A DNA stretch of 64,000 bases. Source: Bacteroidetes bacterium HGW-Bacteroidetes-10 (GTDB taxonomy: Bacteria > Bacteroidota > Bacteroidia > Bacteroidales > UBA932). Location of the stretch: contig PHDT01000016.1 in the NCBI GenBank assembly GCA_002842695.1, positions 1 through 64,000 of the forward strand, written 5' to 3'. Shown in pieces: positions 25,196 through 33,774 of the stretch (within the stretch, counting starts at the first letter, position 1; every line of letters begins with the position of its first letter). The position numbers were made by a program, and so were the translations under genes. The notes under the pieces were generated by a model, which worked only from the letters and a program-made list of their open reading frames with translations, was not told the origin of the DNA and ran no database searches.

Positions 25196-26419
25196 CTAAT
25201 TCACTGTTGTTATGAACGTAATAAGCGGTTCGGCTGCATTTACATGAATATTCTTAACCTTTACCGCAATCTTACAGTTTGTAACCACTTTTCCCCTGGG
25301 AATTAAGCTAATTGCTATTGTTTCATTGGGATAAATTACCAGATTTCTGCCTGTTGAAAGCGGAGTGAAGTATTCATTCTCCATAAATTCAAGTTCATAC
25401 GGAATTCCGGATGTATTTCTAAGCTCAACCAGAATACTCTTTTCATTTGCTCTGGCTACCCTGCTTTTAATTGAATTACGAAACAGCGGAGCCGTAAACT
25501 CCTCCTTTCCGTAGAGATAGTTGGAAGAATATCCTACTGTTCTTCCGGCGAAGAGCGCCTCCTTAACGGAAGCCATAGTTCTCTCTTTGGCAAAAATGAT
25601 TGTCGAAGGACGATGTTGTCCCTGACGATATCTTAGCGAAGCGTGTGAATCTGAGTTTGACATCATAGTCAGATTTTTCTCCATAGCCCATTTGTGTACC
25701 AGAGGAATATACATGTTTGTATTTACAATCTCTATTCCATTCATCAGCCCTGCCTTGTACAGCTGCTCATGGATATAGCCCCACTCTGCAACTCCCTTTG
25801 GATTTTTATATGACGGGTGATTCCATGTGATGAAACAGCCAAGATCCTGTGCTGCTTTAAGAGTCGCGGCCAGAGTGTTAGTATCTCTTCTGTTCTGCGG
25901 ATTAATAAATCCTGCAAGCTTATTTGCATCCTCCAAAAATAGAATATTGTAATGCCCAGCAGGAACTTCACGCGTAACCTCTGCTCCCGGAATCAACATA
26001 ATTCCAAGTTCATCTGCCAGGTTCTTTGCCAGTTTATACTCCATATTGAGGTCTGCAGAGTTAACCTTTTTCTCGTTTATGTAGTGAAACTCAAGGTGGT
26101 CTGTAATTGCAATAATATCGAGTCCGTCGCGGAAAGCCTCCTCCACTCTTGTTGTTGGCCAGATTGTTCCGTCAGAAAAAATTGTATGCATGTGCAGGTC
26201 TGCCTTAAGCAGAACATACCCATCAACCTCCGGAAGATACATAGGTGTGCGGGATTCGTTTATTATGTAGTTGCTCTGTTTGGGATAAGCTGCAGGAGAG
26301 TCTGGCTGCATTGAGCGTGCACCCGGCTCCTTTGTCTGAGCCTGAAGTGAGGCAGATAGCGGAGAGGACAGAAAGAGAATCAGCATAAAAGATGCTGCAA
26401 TAAGTTTTGGGATTTTCAT
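25196..26419 (-). CDS. Secreted PHP-domain metal-dependent hydrolase
   Basis: 407 aa with signal peptide (LIAASFMLILFLSSPLSASLQAQ). PHP-fold phosphoesterase motifs appear in order: LKADLHMHTIFSDG, AITDHLEFH, GAEVTRE, TWNHPSYKN and SNSDSHAS, giving the His/Asp metal site. A beta-rich C-terminal extension (about residues 310-407) probably binds a ligand or cell surface. Most PHP proteins of this kind are exported, but their substrate is unknown. It is 16 bp downstream of the coaW-like gene and may be co-transcribed. Confidence 0.82.
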   Translation of the reverse strand: MKIPKLIAASFMLILFLSSPLSASLQAQTKEPGARSMQPDSPAAYPKQSNYIINESRTPMYLPEVDGYVLLKADLHMHTIFSDGTIWPTTRVEEAFRDGLDIIAITDHLEFHYINEKKVNSADLNMEYKLAKNLADELGIMLIPGAEVTREVPAGHYNILFLEDANKLAGFINPQNRRDTNTLAATLKAAQDLGCFITWNHPSYKNPKGVAEWGYIHEQLYKAGLMNGIEIVNTNMYIPLVHKWAMEKNLTMMSNSDSHASLRYRQGQHRPSTIIFAKERTMASVKEALFAGRTVGYSSNYLYGKEEFTAPLFRNSIKSRVARANEKSILVELRNTSGIPYELEFMENEYFTPLSTGRNLVIYPNETIAISLIPRGKVVTNCKIAVKVKNIHVNAAEPLITFITTVN

Positions 26420-26435
26420 AGCAGATTAATTAAAA

Positions 26436-27245
26436 TTATTTTTCCGAGAGAGCGGCACCAATAGCTGTGGCATATTCGGCATCTTCAGGGAATACGAATT
26501 TTATGTTGTACATTATTGAAATCTCCTCGAGAGTTCTTTGACCAATACGATTCTTGCTTCCGTTTCCTGTTATGTAGACAGTAGAGGCATTTCTGCTCTT
26601 AGCCGCAAAAACCGAAACAACACCAATAACCTGATAAACCATATTCAGAACGCCAAGAGCGATATCCTCCTTTTCGGCTGTATCCAGCATCTTGCCAAAA
26701 TTAGAAGCTGTGGCCTTTTTGTTCAGGAAGCTTATATCTGCATCTGAAATATCCTCAATGAGGAGGTCAACCTGAGTGAGATCTCCGGAATCTGCCAGGT
26801 GAAGAATGTTTTCGAAAGTTGAAGATTTGATAAGCTCTTTGCAAAGACCTGTTATGGTTCCGCCACCAATTCCAGTTCCGCCCAGGTGGGTGATTTTATC
26901 CTTTTTAGCCTCAATTACAGAGGTTCCAGTTCCAATATTGGCGATAATCACATTCTCCTTTCCGGAAAGAAACATTCCGCCTATTCCAATAGCAGTGATT
27001 TCATCAATCTGATGTGTCGGAATCCCGAAAATTTCCTTCTTAATCTCAAGCGCACCAGCCCCTGTGATAATTATCTTCTCAACATTCGAAATATCGATAT
27101 TGCTCTCTATAATCATCTTTCCCAGCGCTCCCGATGCAGATGTAACCGCATCAAAGGCCTTGGTCTTAACCGTCCTTATAATCTTTCCGTTTTCGACAGC
27201 AACCGCTTTTGTGGTTGTACTGCCAATATCAATTCCAATAATCAT
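26436..27245 (-). CDS. coaW: Type II pantothenate kinase (CoaW-like)
   Basis: 269 aa of the ASKHA fold. Phosphorylates pantothenate in the first step of coenzyme A synthesis. The phosphate-1 loop is GIDIGSTTTKAV, followed by GTGTSVI and LGGTGIGGGTITGLCKEL, which separates type II pantothenate kinases from BadF-type ATPases; a C-terminal YITGNGSKN adenosine loop follows. The gene has its own -7 box and lies immediately upstream of the PHP gene. It might alternatively act on another small acid; the pantothenate assignment rests on motif layout. Confidence 0.8.
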   Translation of the reverse strand: MIIGIDIGSTTTKAVAVENGKIIRTVKTKAFDAVTSASGALGKMIIESNIDISNVEKIIITGAGALEIKKEIFGIPTHQIDEITAIGIGGMFLSGKENVIIANIGTGTSVIEAKKDKITHLGGTGIGGGTITGLCKELIKSSTFENILHLADSGDLTQVDLLIEDISDADISFLNKKATASNFGKMLDTAEKEDIALGVLNMVYQVIGVVSVFAAKSRNASTVYITGNGSKNRIGQRTLEEISIMYNIKFVFPEDAEYATAIGAALSEK

Positions 27246-27264
27246 TGCATTGCAGATTTCAGCC

Positions 27265-27272
27265 CAAAGGTA
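27265..27272 (-). promoter_or_regulatory. -7 box (TACCTTTG) of the coaW-like gene
   Basis: Read on the minus strand as TACCTTTG, 19 bp upstream of the ATG, a normal distance for a Bacteroidota promoter. Confidence 0.5.
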
Positions 27273-27281
27273 AATAAAAAA

Positions 27282-27295
27282 TCAGGCTGACATGT
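27282..27295. repeat. Solo family B end (copy B3)
   Basis: TCAGGCTGACATGT matches the right end of family B elements over 11-12 bp; no left end is nearby. It lies in the promoter region of the coaW-like gene. Confidence 0.55.
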
Positions 27296-27303
27296 GCAAA
27301 GAG

Positions 27304-27426
27304 CTACCTAATTACGGTATTCACTTTTGGCGCTGCCTTTTTAGGCTGAATATTCTTCATAATGCCCTGCAGCTTACGGCCCTTCATTGCATCAAACATA
27401 TTCTGAAGCCCTTTGCTGCTGGTCTT
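27304..27426 (-). pseudogene. In-frame continuation past the TGA of the 27427 gene
   Basis: Forty sense codons in the same frame after the TGA, reading KTSSKGLQNMFDAMKGRKLQ then GIMKNIQPKKAAPKVNTVIR, closed by TAG. The basic, helix-forming content looks like a natural C-terminal tail. TGA is used as an ordinary stop elsewhere in the window. Confidence 0.5.
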
Positions 27427-29745
27427 TCAGCATGGCTCCATAAAGAATGAATAGCCGGTCTCTTTGTTTTTAAACAGATAGGAAACCATTTCAAAAGGTC
27501 TGTCACATTTGAAAACCTGAGCAGAAACAACCGGCAGACTATAGGTTCTGCTCCACGGACCAGTCTCTGCAACCGAAGCGGCAGGGCTGCCCGAAAGCTG
27601 AACCAGATTGGCAGTTTTGTCAAAATAGACAACAGCATTCCTCGCCTCAGGAAAGGCATCCACCATAGCCCTTTCGGCAGCAGGAAGGGGATCGGAATAG
27701 TTCATCCCCTTAATCAGCCTAAGCCTGCCCTGCGGATTAGTCACTCCTCTTAAAGGTGTAACCAAAACAAAACTTCTCAAGGCCGATGCTGTTGTTGATG
27801 AGTGTGTTCCTGAGAACTGCATATCTTCTGTCTCAATCTCTGAGATTACCAGCCCGTCGGTTTCAACCCAGTCAGATTCAACAATAAATCCTTCCACATT
27901 AATCCGGGCCTTAACCAAATCTCCCGGTATGAAATTTAGATTCCTCACCTCATAGCTCCCCTTCAAAGAGCTAATTACACCGGACAGCGGCCGGCCGCCT
28001 GACTGTGAGACAAACTCAACAGGACCCCTGTATTCCAGAATATTTGACATAAATTCTGAAATCTTTTTCATCCGCTCGCTCCGGCTTAATGCCGATGTAT
28101 GCTGAAACTTCGCTGCGCCACCGGAAAGGCCTGCTGCAGCAGCAGTTTGAGCAGCCCCCGGAGATGTATTGTGTGAAGTCGCAAGCTTATACCACTTGCT
28201 TTTCCCGCCGGATACTGAACCTCCGGCAATTCCCGCATAGTAGTCTGCATGATAGAGCTGAATTTCGCTGAAAGGAATTGTGGCTTCAGATTCGGGGCTT
28301 GCATTTGCCACGCCGGGCACTCTTACAGAGACTGTGCTCCCCTTTTTAAGAGGAATATTCTTTGCCAGAAATATCCCATCCTTATCTGTCAGGGCCGGAT
28401 AAATTCCCGGCTGTGATGCCGGGTTCTGTTTAACCAGCAGAGTAAGAGGGCCTGTGTAAGGGATTGTGTCACCGCCTACAGATTTTCTGATCTCTCCCGC
28501 AACAAAATCCCCAAAGGCGCAAGCCTCATGAATTGTAATGTCGTACCCTGCAAAATTTGGTTTTTCGTACCTGAGCATCAGGATATACTTATTGAACATG
28601 GTCTTCTTGAGATGCAGCAGCTTCCACTCAGACAAGGCCCTCAGCCCTATCTCCGCAGAGATTATGTCATCCTCAATCTTACCCGTAGCCTCAAGCCCCG
28701 CTGTAAAATTGATATCCAGCAATTTCAGCCCGAAGACCCTCATGTTTGCATTACACATAACCCCCGCAAAAGCCTTTGCGTCCAGTACCAGATCTGCACT
28801 CATTTCATTGAAGAGCGAATAGTCAGAGATGTTTTTGAAACTTGTGGGAGCATACCAGAATGTACTTCCCTTTACACCAAGCTGAAGGTCAAACGCATGA
28901 GCCATTTCTACCTTGAGGGTTATGTTACCCTCAAAAGTAAGAGCCAGATAAATAGCAATTTCACACTTCCCAAGCTCCGGTATCTGAGCATATCCGCCCC
29001 ATAGGAGCATCTTCTGCTCATTCTTAAGCTTAATATTCATATCGGCCTTAAGATTGAGCGCCTCACCCGCCTTAAAGAGAATCCTGTAGCCGTTGTTCTT
29101 GGTATAACTGGCTTCAATTATGGGATTTGTAAGGCTGATATTTCCATTGAGGGTTATAAAACATCCCGACTTCCCCAGACTGTCCAGTACAATCTTATAA
29201 TCCTTGAAAACAAAATTGATGAGATAATCCTCCTGATTTTTCGATGATGTCGTCTGAACGGCAGGATCTGTCTCAGCCGTGTTGGCCAGAGTGAGCGCAA
29301 CCTCCTGAGGCGGAATATTGAGATCCTCAAAAACCGATGACATTTTTGGCTTCAGAACCATCAGGCTCTTCTCATCTATTGGCTGAGCCTGAAAGGCAAA
29401 TTCCCCCTCCCGGTCCAGATAGATTAGCGAAGGGTCGGGGTTGAATCCGCCCATGGCAGACCTGTCAAGAATCCCGTCGGCACTCATCTTCAGGCGGCTC
29501 TTTTGCTCGCCGGTTAATACCCGGACATTGGGTGCCAGTTTATAGGTGACATTTTTGAACTCGCCTGCCACCTCGCGATTATTTATGGCTCTCTGTGCCA
29601 CCGGGTGAACTCTTTTCACCCGGTTAAACTCACTTGCCGTAACAACCCCTTCAAATTTTGAGAGGTCATTAATCTTTCCCTGCTGACCCTGTAAAATCAC
29701 AGGAAAAGAAATCAGGGCTATTAAAACCGAGAATAGATACTTCAT
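27427..29745 (-). CDS. Large secreted protein of unknown function
   Basis: 772 aa from ATG 29745, the point where a signal peptide begins (MKYLFSVLIALISFPVILQGQ). Not recognised. The first half is beta-rich (KCEIAIYLALTFEGNITLKV and neighbours). The middle has an Ig-like or carboxypeptidase-regulatory-like stretch (LLVKQNPASQPGIYPALTDK, DGIFLAKNIPLKKGSTVSVR) and a second such segment follows near 600 (EVRNLNFIPGDLVKARINVE). It ends at a TGA, but the same frame continues open for 40 codons to 27304 with coding-like content, so the stop may be a mutation. Probably a surface or periplasmic structural protein. Confidence 0.65.
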   Translation of the reverse strand: MKYLFSVLIALISFPVILQGQQGKINDLSKFEGVVTASEFNRVKRVHPVAQRAINNREVAGEFKNVTYKLAPNVRVLTGEQKSRLKMSADGILDRSAMGGFNPDPSLIYLDREGEFAFQAQPIDEKSLMVLKPKMSSVFEDLNIPPQEVALTLANTAETDPAVQTTSSKNQEDYLINFVFKDYKIVLDSLGKSGCFITLNGNISLTNPIIEASYTKNNGYRILFKAGEALNLKADMNIKLKNEQKMLLWGGYAQIPELGKCEIAIYLALTFEGNITLKVEMAHAFDLQLGVKGSTFWYAPTSFKNISDYSLFNEMSADLVLDAKAFAGVMCNANMRVFGLKLLDINFTAGLEATGKIEDDIISAEIGLRALSEWKLLHLKKTMFNKYILMLRYEKPNFAGYDITIHEACAFGDFVAGEIRKSVGGDTIPYTGPLTLLVKQNPASQPGIYPALTDKDGIFLAKNIPLKKGSTVSVRVPGVANASPESEATIPFSEIQLYHADYYAGIAGGSVSGGKSKWYKLATSHNTSPGAAQTAAAAGLSGGAAKFQHTSALSRSERMKKISEFMSNILEYRGPVEFVSQSGGRPLSGVISSLKGSYEVRNLNFIPGDLVKARINVEGFIVESDWVETDGLVISEIETEDMQFSGTHSSTTASALRSFVLVTPLRGVTNPQGRLRLIKGMNYSDPLPAAERAMVDAFPEARNAVVYFDKTANLVQLSGSPAASVAETGPWSRTYSLPVVSAQVFKCDRPFEMVSYLFKNKETGYSFFMEPC

Positions 29746-29920
29746 GACAATTTCAGTTAAAATTGTACTTGCGAAAAATTTCAGAAACCGGGAATCCAAC
29801 GAACCGCCCCGGTAAACCCTCCTTCAACACTCAAAAGGGCTGGCTACTCTATAGAAAAAGTAAGCAGAGATGAATTTTAAAAAATATGAACCTAAGTTAC
29901 TAAAAAATAAACAAAAAAAT

Positions 29921-30053
29921 AAACTCTGCCAGAGTTTTTACAAACTTCCAGATTTACTGAATATTAGCATTTCGTTGTGTCAAAAAACCACCTACTTATA
30001 ATCTTGTTTGAGACTAATATTCAAGTACTTGCTAAAAACTCTGGCAGAGTTTT
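29921..30053. repeat. Family A palindromic element, copy A7 (133 bp)
   Basis: Left palindrome AAACTCTGCCAGAGTTT (from 29921), right palindrome AAAACTCTGGCAGAGTTTT at 30035-30053, inverted. Inner flanks TTTTTACAAACTT and TCAAGTACTTGCTAAAAA match other copies. Confidence 0.88.
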
Positions 30054-30124
30054 TCGGGTTACAGTACAGGGAATATACAAAGTTGTAGGAGCATCGGTTA
30101 GATGCATCAGGGACTAGAAATTTG

Positions 30125-30132
30125 TATATTTG
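30125..30132 (+). promoter_or_regulatory. -7 box (TATATTTG) of the DUF2461 gene
   Basis: TATATTTG fits TAnnTTTG, 5 bp before the ATG at 30138, again implying a very short leader. Confidence 0.45.
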
Positions 30133-30137
30133 CTTCC

Positions 30138-30809
30138 ATGAAAAGAGCAATTCAATTTCTTGACAATCTTCAGGAGAACAACTACAGGGAGTGGTTTGAG
30201 GACCACAAAGATGAATACAAAGAGGCACAGGCAATATTCAACGACACTGTTGACAAGATAATTGCCGGTATTACAACATTTGATCCGTCAGTGGGGCACC
30301 TGACTGCACGCAACTGCACATTCAGAATTTACAGGGATGTGAGGTTTTCCCGCGACAAGGCTCCTTACAAAACCCATATGGGAGCATTCATCTCCCCAAA
30401 AGGAAAGGGTGGCGGATATTCGGGCTACTATTTTCACATTGAGGCAAAAAATGCAGCATATATAGGCGGACACATCCTCAGCACAGGCATCTACAGGCCC
30501 GAACCGGTAGTCCTTAAGAATATCCGCGAGGAGATATTCCTGAACGGCGACCAGTTCGAAGAGACCATCGGCCTTGCAAAAGGATTTAACCTCGAGCTGG
30601 GTGATGCATTAAAAAGGGTACCCAACGGATACCCTGCAGATTTTAAATATGCTCAATACCTGAAACTCAAGGATTTTTTCCTGAGCAGGTTTGTTGACGA
30701 CAACTTTATGACCTCGCCGGATCTTGTTGAGCGCGCAGTAAAAGAGTTCCGAAAAACGCTGGAATTCCATCAGCTCCTCAACAAAGTAACTGACTACGCT
30801 TTGGAGTAG
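30138..30809 (+). CDS. DUF2461 family protein
   Basis: 223 aa from ATG 30138 ([20 protein letters not shown]), preferred over an ATG 36 bp upstream because the -7 box lies between them. Family hallmarks: [41 protein letters not shown] and the C-terminal FFLSRFVDD. The biochemical role of this widespread cytoplasmic family (TIGR02453) is unknown. Its 3' end overlaps the convergent guaC gene by 16 bp. Confidence 0.88.
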   Translation: MKRAIQFLDNLQENNYREWFEDHKDEYKEAQAIFNDTVDKIIAGITTFDPSVGHLTARNCTFRIYRDVRFSRDKAPYKTHMGAFISPKGKGGGYSGYYFHIEAKNAAYIGGHILSTGIYRPEPVVLKNIREEIFLNGDQFEETIGLAKGFNLELGDALKRVPNGYPADFKYAQYLKLKDFFLSRFVDDNFMTSPDLVERAVKEFRKTLEFHQLLNKVTDYALE

Positions 30810-31837
30810 ACCTGATTCTCCTGCTCCGCCACGCGTATAAATGTGGTGCGCTTTGAGAGCTCCTTGAGCTGCGATGCGCCCACATAGGTGCATGTGCTGC
30901 GGACACCCCCCAGAATATCCAGAACTGTCTCGTCCACCTTGCCACGGTAAGGAACGGTGACAGTTTTCCCTTCACTGGCGCGGTATTCGGCCACTCCGCC
31001 CGCATGCTTTTTCATTGCGGTAGCTGAGCTCATTCCGTAAAACATCTTCACCTTTTCGCCATTCTTCTCGATTAGCTCCCCGCCGCTTTCGTCGTGCCCC
31101 GCAAGCATTCCGCCCAGCATCACGAAATCTGCACCGGCACCAAATGCCTTGGCAACATCCCCGGGAGTTGCGCAGCCCCCGTCGCTGATAATGAGACCAC
31201 CCAGGCCGTGAGCAGCATCGGCACACTCAATGATTGCAGACAACTGCGGATATCCCACTCCTGTTTTCACACGGGTTGTGCAGACAGATCCGGGGCCGAT
31301 TCCAACCTTGATTATGTCGGCACCTGCCAGCAACAGCTCCTCAACCATCTCACCTGTTACAACATTGCCGGCAATAATCACTTTCTCCGTGAATTTCCTG
31401 CGAACCTGCTTTACAAATGCCACAAAATGCTCTGAGTAACCATTTGCCACATCAATGCAGATAAATTTAATCTGCGGATGCTCATTCATAATGTGCGACA
31501 ACTTCTCATAATCTGAATTACTGGTACCGGTACTCACCGCAATGTGATTCTCAATACCGGCCGGCGCTTTCGCCAGAAAATCGCTCCACTGCTGCAAAGA
31601 GTAGTGCTTGTGAATTGCCGTGAACATCTTGTGATTCTGCAGAGCCAGAGCCATTTCGAAAGTGCCAACGGTATCCATATTAGCCGCCATGATTGGAATC
31701 CCAAACCACTCACTCTTATTGTGCAGAAGCTTAAATGTCCTCTCCAGTTTCACCTGCGAACGACTCTTAAGGGTAGACCTCTTGGGACGAAACATTACAT
31801 CCTTGAAGCCCAGTTTAATATCATATTCAATTCTCAT
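30794..31837 (-). CDS. guaC: GMP reductase
   Basis: 347 aa. NADPH-dependent conversion of GMP to IMP plus ammonia, for purine salvage. TIM-barrel IMPDH/GMPR fold: [17 protein letters not shown], the catalytic Cys loop [17 protein letters not shown], the phosphate-binding [20 protein letters not shown] and [13 protein letters not shown]. There are no CBS domains, and KHYSLQQW is reductase-like, which separates it from IMP dehydrogenase. Its end overlaps DUF2461 convergently; upstream lies the HD gene on the same strand. Confidence 0.94.
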   Translation of the reverse strand: MRIEYDIKLGFKDVMFRPKRSTLKSRSQVKLERTFKLLHNKSEWFGIPIMAANMDTVGTFEMALALQNHKMFTAIHKHYSLQQWSDFLAKAPAGIENHIAVSTGTSNSDYEKLSHIMNEHPQIKFICIDVANGYSEHFVAFVKQVRRKFTEKVIIAGNVVTGEMVEELLLAGADIIKVGIGPGSVCTTRVKTGVGYPQLSAIIECADAAHGLGGLIISDGGCATPGDVAKAFGAGADFVMLGGMLAGHDESGGELIEKNGEKVKMFYGMSSATAMKKHAGGVAEYRASEGKTVTVPYRGKVDETVLDILGGVRSTCTYVGASQLKELSKRTTFIRVAEQENQVYSKA

Positions 31838-31875
31838 TTTCCAGATTTATTTTTCTGATTATATATTTTTTATGC

Positions 31876-32433
31876 TTAGAACCCCAGTTCCTTCTCGATG
31901 GGCGCAAGCGCCCCAATAGCCAGTTCTGCAAACTCATCAAGTGGAATCCCGATTTTCTCACACTCCATTATGTTCTCCCTGTGCACCGATGCAGCAAAAA
32001 GTTTCTCCTTCATCCGCTTAACAACCGATTTTGTCTTCACACTCGAAATCTTTTTATCGGGATAGACAAGCGCAACCGCAAAGATGAGCCCGGTTATGGT
32101 CTCACCTGCTGCAAGCGCATGGTCAAACTTAGTTGAACGCAGACGACCCGTAGCCTTTTCGTTATGCAAAAGTATCGCCTCAACAGCATCCGCAGGCATC
32201 TCCTCCTTCGTGAGCATCTCTGCAGCAATATTACCATGCTTAAAAGAGTCGCCATTTGTAATCTCCACATCAATGTCGTGAAGCAGGCCCGCCAGACCCC
32301 ATTTATCCACATCCTCGCCAAGCTTAACGGCAAGCGCGCGCATCACTGCCTCAGAAGCGAGACAATGCGCAATCATTTTTGGGTTAGAGATGTGATTATT
32401 TAACAGTTCCAGATAGTGTTCCCGAGTTTTCAT
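31876..32433 (-). CDS. HD-domain hydrolase
   Basis: 185 aa from ATG 32433 (MKTREHYLELLNNHI); the upstream in-frame MRRRLLFLLNS is only translated family C repeat end. Metal motif LLHDIDVE (HD) with an upstream His in AHCLASEAVM and downstream EAILLHNE. Small stand-alone HD proteins of this type are phosphohydrolases, often on nucleotides; substrate not evident. It lies 38 bp upstream of guaC on the same strand, hinting at a purine link. Confidence 0.8.
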   Translation of the reverse strand: MKTREHYLELLNNHISNPKMIAHCLASEAVMRALAVKLGEDVDKWGLAGLLHDIDVEITNGDSFKHGNIAAEMLTKEEMPADAVEAILLHNEKATGRLRSTKFDHALAAGETITGLIFAVALVYPDKKISSVKTKSVVKRMKEKLFAASVHRENIMECEKIGIPLDEFAELAIGALAPIEKELGF

Positions 32434-32474
32434 ATTGATAATTTGAGGGAACGAATTTAGCAAAAAAAGTAGTC

Positions 32475-32597
32475 TGCGCCGCAATTTCTGTTAACCATTT
32501 GACATCATGCATAATACAAAAGACAAACTTCTCATTTCGAAAAGTTTGTCTTCTATATAACACTGTATTACTGTACATTAACAGAAATTGCGGCGCA
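32475..32597. repeat. Family C palindromic element, copy C1 (123 bp)
   Basis: Ends TGCGCCGCAATTTCTGTTAA (32475-32494) and its reverse complement (32578-32597), with an inner hairpin AAGACAAACTT/AAGTTTGTCTT. The interior is almost identical to C2 at 33642. It lies between the HD gene and marR/ohrR. Confidence 0.9.
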
Positions 32598-32602
32598 GTC
32601 AC

Positions 32603-32621
32603 GCGCGCGCAGCGCTGCACC
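32603..32621. repeat. GC-rich 19-bp repeat after the ohrR-like gene
   Basis: GCGCGCGCAGCGCTGCACC here is repeated exactly in reverse complement at 48302-48320, with weaker similarity extending about 25 bp further. Both copies sit immediately downstream of a minus-strand stop codon (ohrR-like; mobile mystery B). Confidence 0.65.
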
Positions 32622-32650
32622 GGCACCGGCGGCGAAGCAGCCGGTACCAA

Positions 32651-33097
32651 TTATCTACTCAGCACCTTCACCAGCTTCTTAAGTGTATCCCTGAACTGCA
32701 GAATCTCCTCCTGCGAAATTGAATCGTCATTAAACGAACCGACAATCTTTCCGGGAATGAGCAGAGCCCTCTCTTTGAGCGCCTCCCCCTCTTCAGTTAG
32801 CGAAATAATTACGCTTCTTTCATCGGCATCTGAGCGTCTTCTTTTGAGAATCCCCTTCTGTTCCAGCCTCTTGAGGAGCGGTGTTACCGTGTTAGATTCG
32901 AGCAGCAGCTTTGTACATATCTCATTCACTGTCTGCTCGCTGTGCTGCCATAAAACCATCAGCACCAGGTACTGCGGATATGTGATTCCCAGCTCATTAA
33001 GCAGAGGTGTATAGATCTGGGTTGTCAGCCTTGATGCCGCATAAAGCGGAAAGCAAAGCTGATTTTCCAGATAGAGGATTTCTGCATTTTTTTTCAT
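32651..33097 (-). CDS. ohrR: MarR/OhrR-family organic-peroxide-sensing repressor
   Basis: 148 aa winged-helix regulator. The N-terminus ENQLCFPLYAASRLT carries the OhrR redox cysteine (NQLCF), followed by ITYPQYLVLMVLW and the wing region LKRRRSDADERSVIISLT. In OhrR, oxidation of this Cys by organic peroxides releases DNA. It sits 2 bp downstream of the glutathione peroxidase gene on the same strand, so it likely represses its own operon through the gpx promoter. Assignment as OhrR rather than generic MarR rests on the Cys and the context. Confidence 0.85.
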   Translation of the reverse strand: MKKNAEILYLENQLCFPLYAASRLTTQIYTPLLNELGITYPQYLVLMVLWQHSEQTVNEICTKLLLESNTVTPLLKRLEQKGILKRRRSDADERSVIISLTEEGEALKERALLIPGKIVGSFNDDSISQEEILQFRDTLKKLVKVLSR

Positions 33098-33099
33098 TT

Positions 33100-33582
33100 C
33101 TAGAGAATTTTTGTCAAAAATGTTTCCATTTTCTCCGGTTTAGTCATTGGCGAAAACCGCTTAACCGGCCTGCCACTCTTGTCGATTACAAATTTAGTGA
33201 AGTTCCACTTGATTTTGCTGCCAAAGAGTCCGCCCAGTTCAGATTTCAGATATTTGAAAATTGGGTGCGCACCTTCACCATTCACATCTACCTTGCCAAA
33301 CATTGGGAATGTGACCCCATAGTTAAGCTGACAAAATTCGGCTATATCGCCCGCCCCGCCCGGCTCCTGATTTGCGAACTGATTACAAGGGAAGCCCAGA
33401 ATCACCAGCCCCTTCTCCTTATATTTCTGATAAAGCATCTCCAGCCCCTCAAACTGCGGAGTGAGCCCGCACTTGCTCGCCGTATTAACCACAATCACAG
33501 TCTTCCCCCTGAAATCACCCATCGAGACCACCCTCTCCTGAAGAGTACTCGCTTCCAAATCATAGAATTTTATTTTATTCAT
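33100..33582 (-). CDS. Glutathione peroxidase family (thiol peroxidase)
   Basis: 160 aa from ATG 33582 (MNKIKFYDLEA); the in-frame MRRRF upstream comes from repeat C2. Reduces peroxides, in bacteria usually with thioredoxin. Catalytic Cys in NTASKCGLTPQFEGLE, Gln in GFPCNQFANQEPG and Trp/Asn in KWNFTKFVIDKSG complete the tetrad; the active residue is Cys, not selenocysteine. First gene of an operon with the ohrR-like repressor, with a well-formed promoter. Confidence 0.93.
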   Translation of the reverse strand: MNKIKFYDLEASTLQERVVSMGDFRGKTVIVVNTASKCGLTPQFEGLEMLYQKYKEKGLVILGFPCNQFANQEPGGAGDIAEFCQLNYGVTFPMFGKVDVNGEGAHPIFKYLKSELGGLFGSKIKWNFTKFVIDKSGRPVKRFSPMTKPEKMETFLTKIL

Positions 33583-33608
33583 CGTATTAGATTTTATCGT
33601 TTGCGATA

Positions 33609-33639
33609 CAAAGGTAAACACAAAAAACAAAAAAACAAA
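33609..33639 (-). promoter_or_regulatory. Promoter of gpx-ohrR (TTTG -33, TACCTTTG -7)
   Basis: On the minus strand, TTTG (33636-33639) and TACCTTTG (33609-33616) are separated by 19 bp, the canonical Bacteroidota spacing, 26 bp upstream of the ATG. Repeat C2 starts 2 bp behind the -33 box. Confidence 0.7.
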
Positions 33640-33641
33640 TC

Positions 33642-33764
33642 TGCGCCGCAATTTCTGTTAACCACTTGACATGATGCATAATACAAAAGACAAACTTCTC
33701 ATTTCGAAAAGTTTGTCTTTTGTATAACATTGTTTTACTGTCCGTTAACAGAAATTGCGGCGCA
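33642..33764. repeat. Family C palindromic element, copy C2 (123 bp)
   Basis: Same 20-bp ends and same length as C1; the interior differs at a handful of positions. It lies between the gpx promoter and the 3' end of the helicase fusion gene (10 bp from its stop), and could terminate that gene. Confidence 0.9.
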
Positions 33765-33774
33765 GAAACCCCGC

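Larger units (their letters stand above)
29746..30137. other. Intergenic region carrying element A7 and a -7 box
   Basis: Between two divergently oriented genes. Contents: an AT-rich stretch, family A element A7 (29921-30053) and TATATTTG at 30125-30132 just before the DUF2461 ATG. No coding ORF is convincing. Confidence 0.6.

Noticed and set aside
27427-27429. Selenocysteine codon at the TGA of the large secreted protein
   Set aside because: No convincing SECIS-type hairpin was seen just downstream and the preceding context is not that of a known selenoprotein; kept only as an unlikely alternative.
33587-33651. MRRRF... N-terminal extension of the peroxidase frame (and the similar MRRRLLFLL extension of the HD protein)
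   Set aside because: Both extensions are translated ends of family C repeats; the promoter of gpx lies inside the extension, so translation must begin at 33582.
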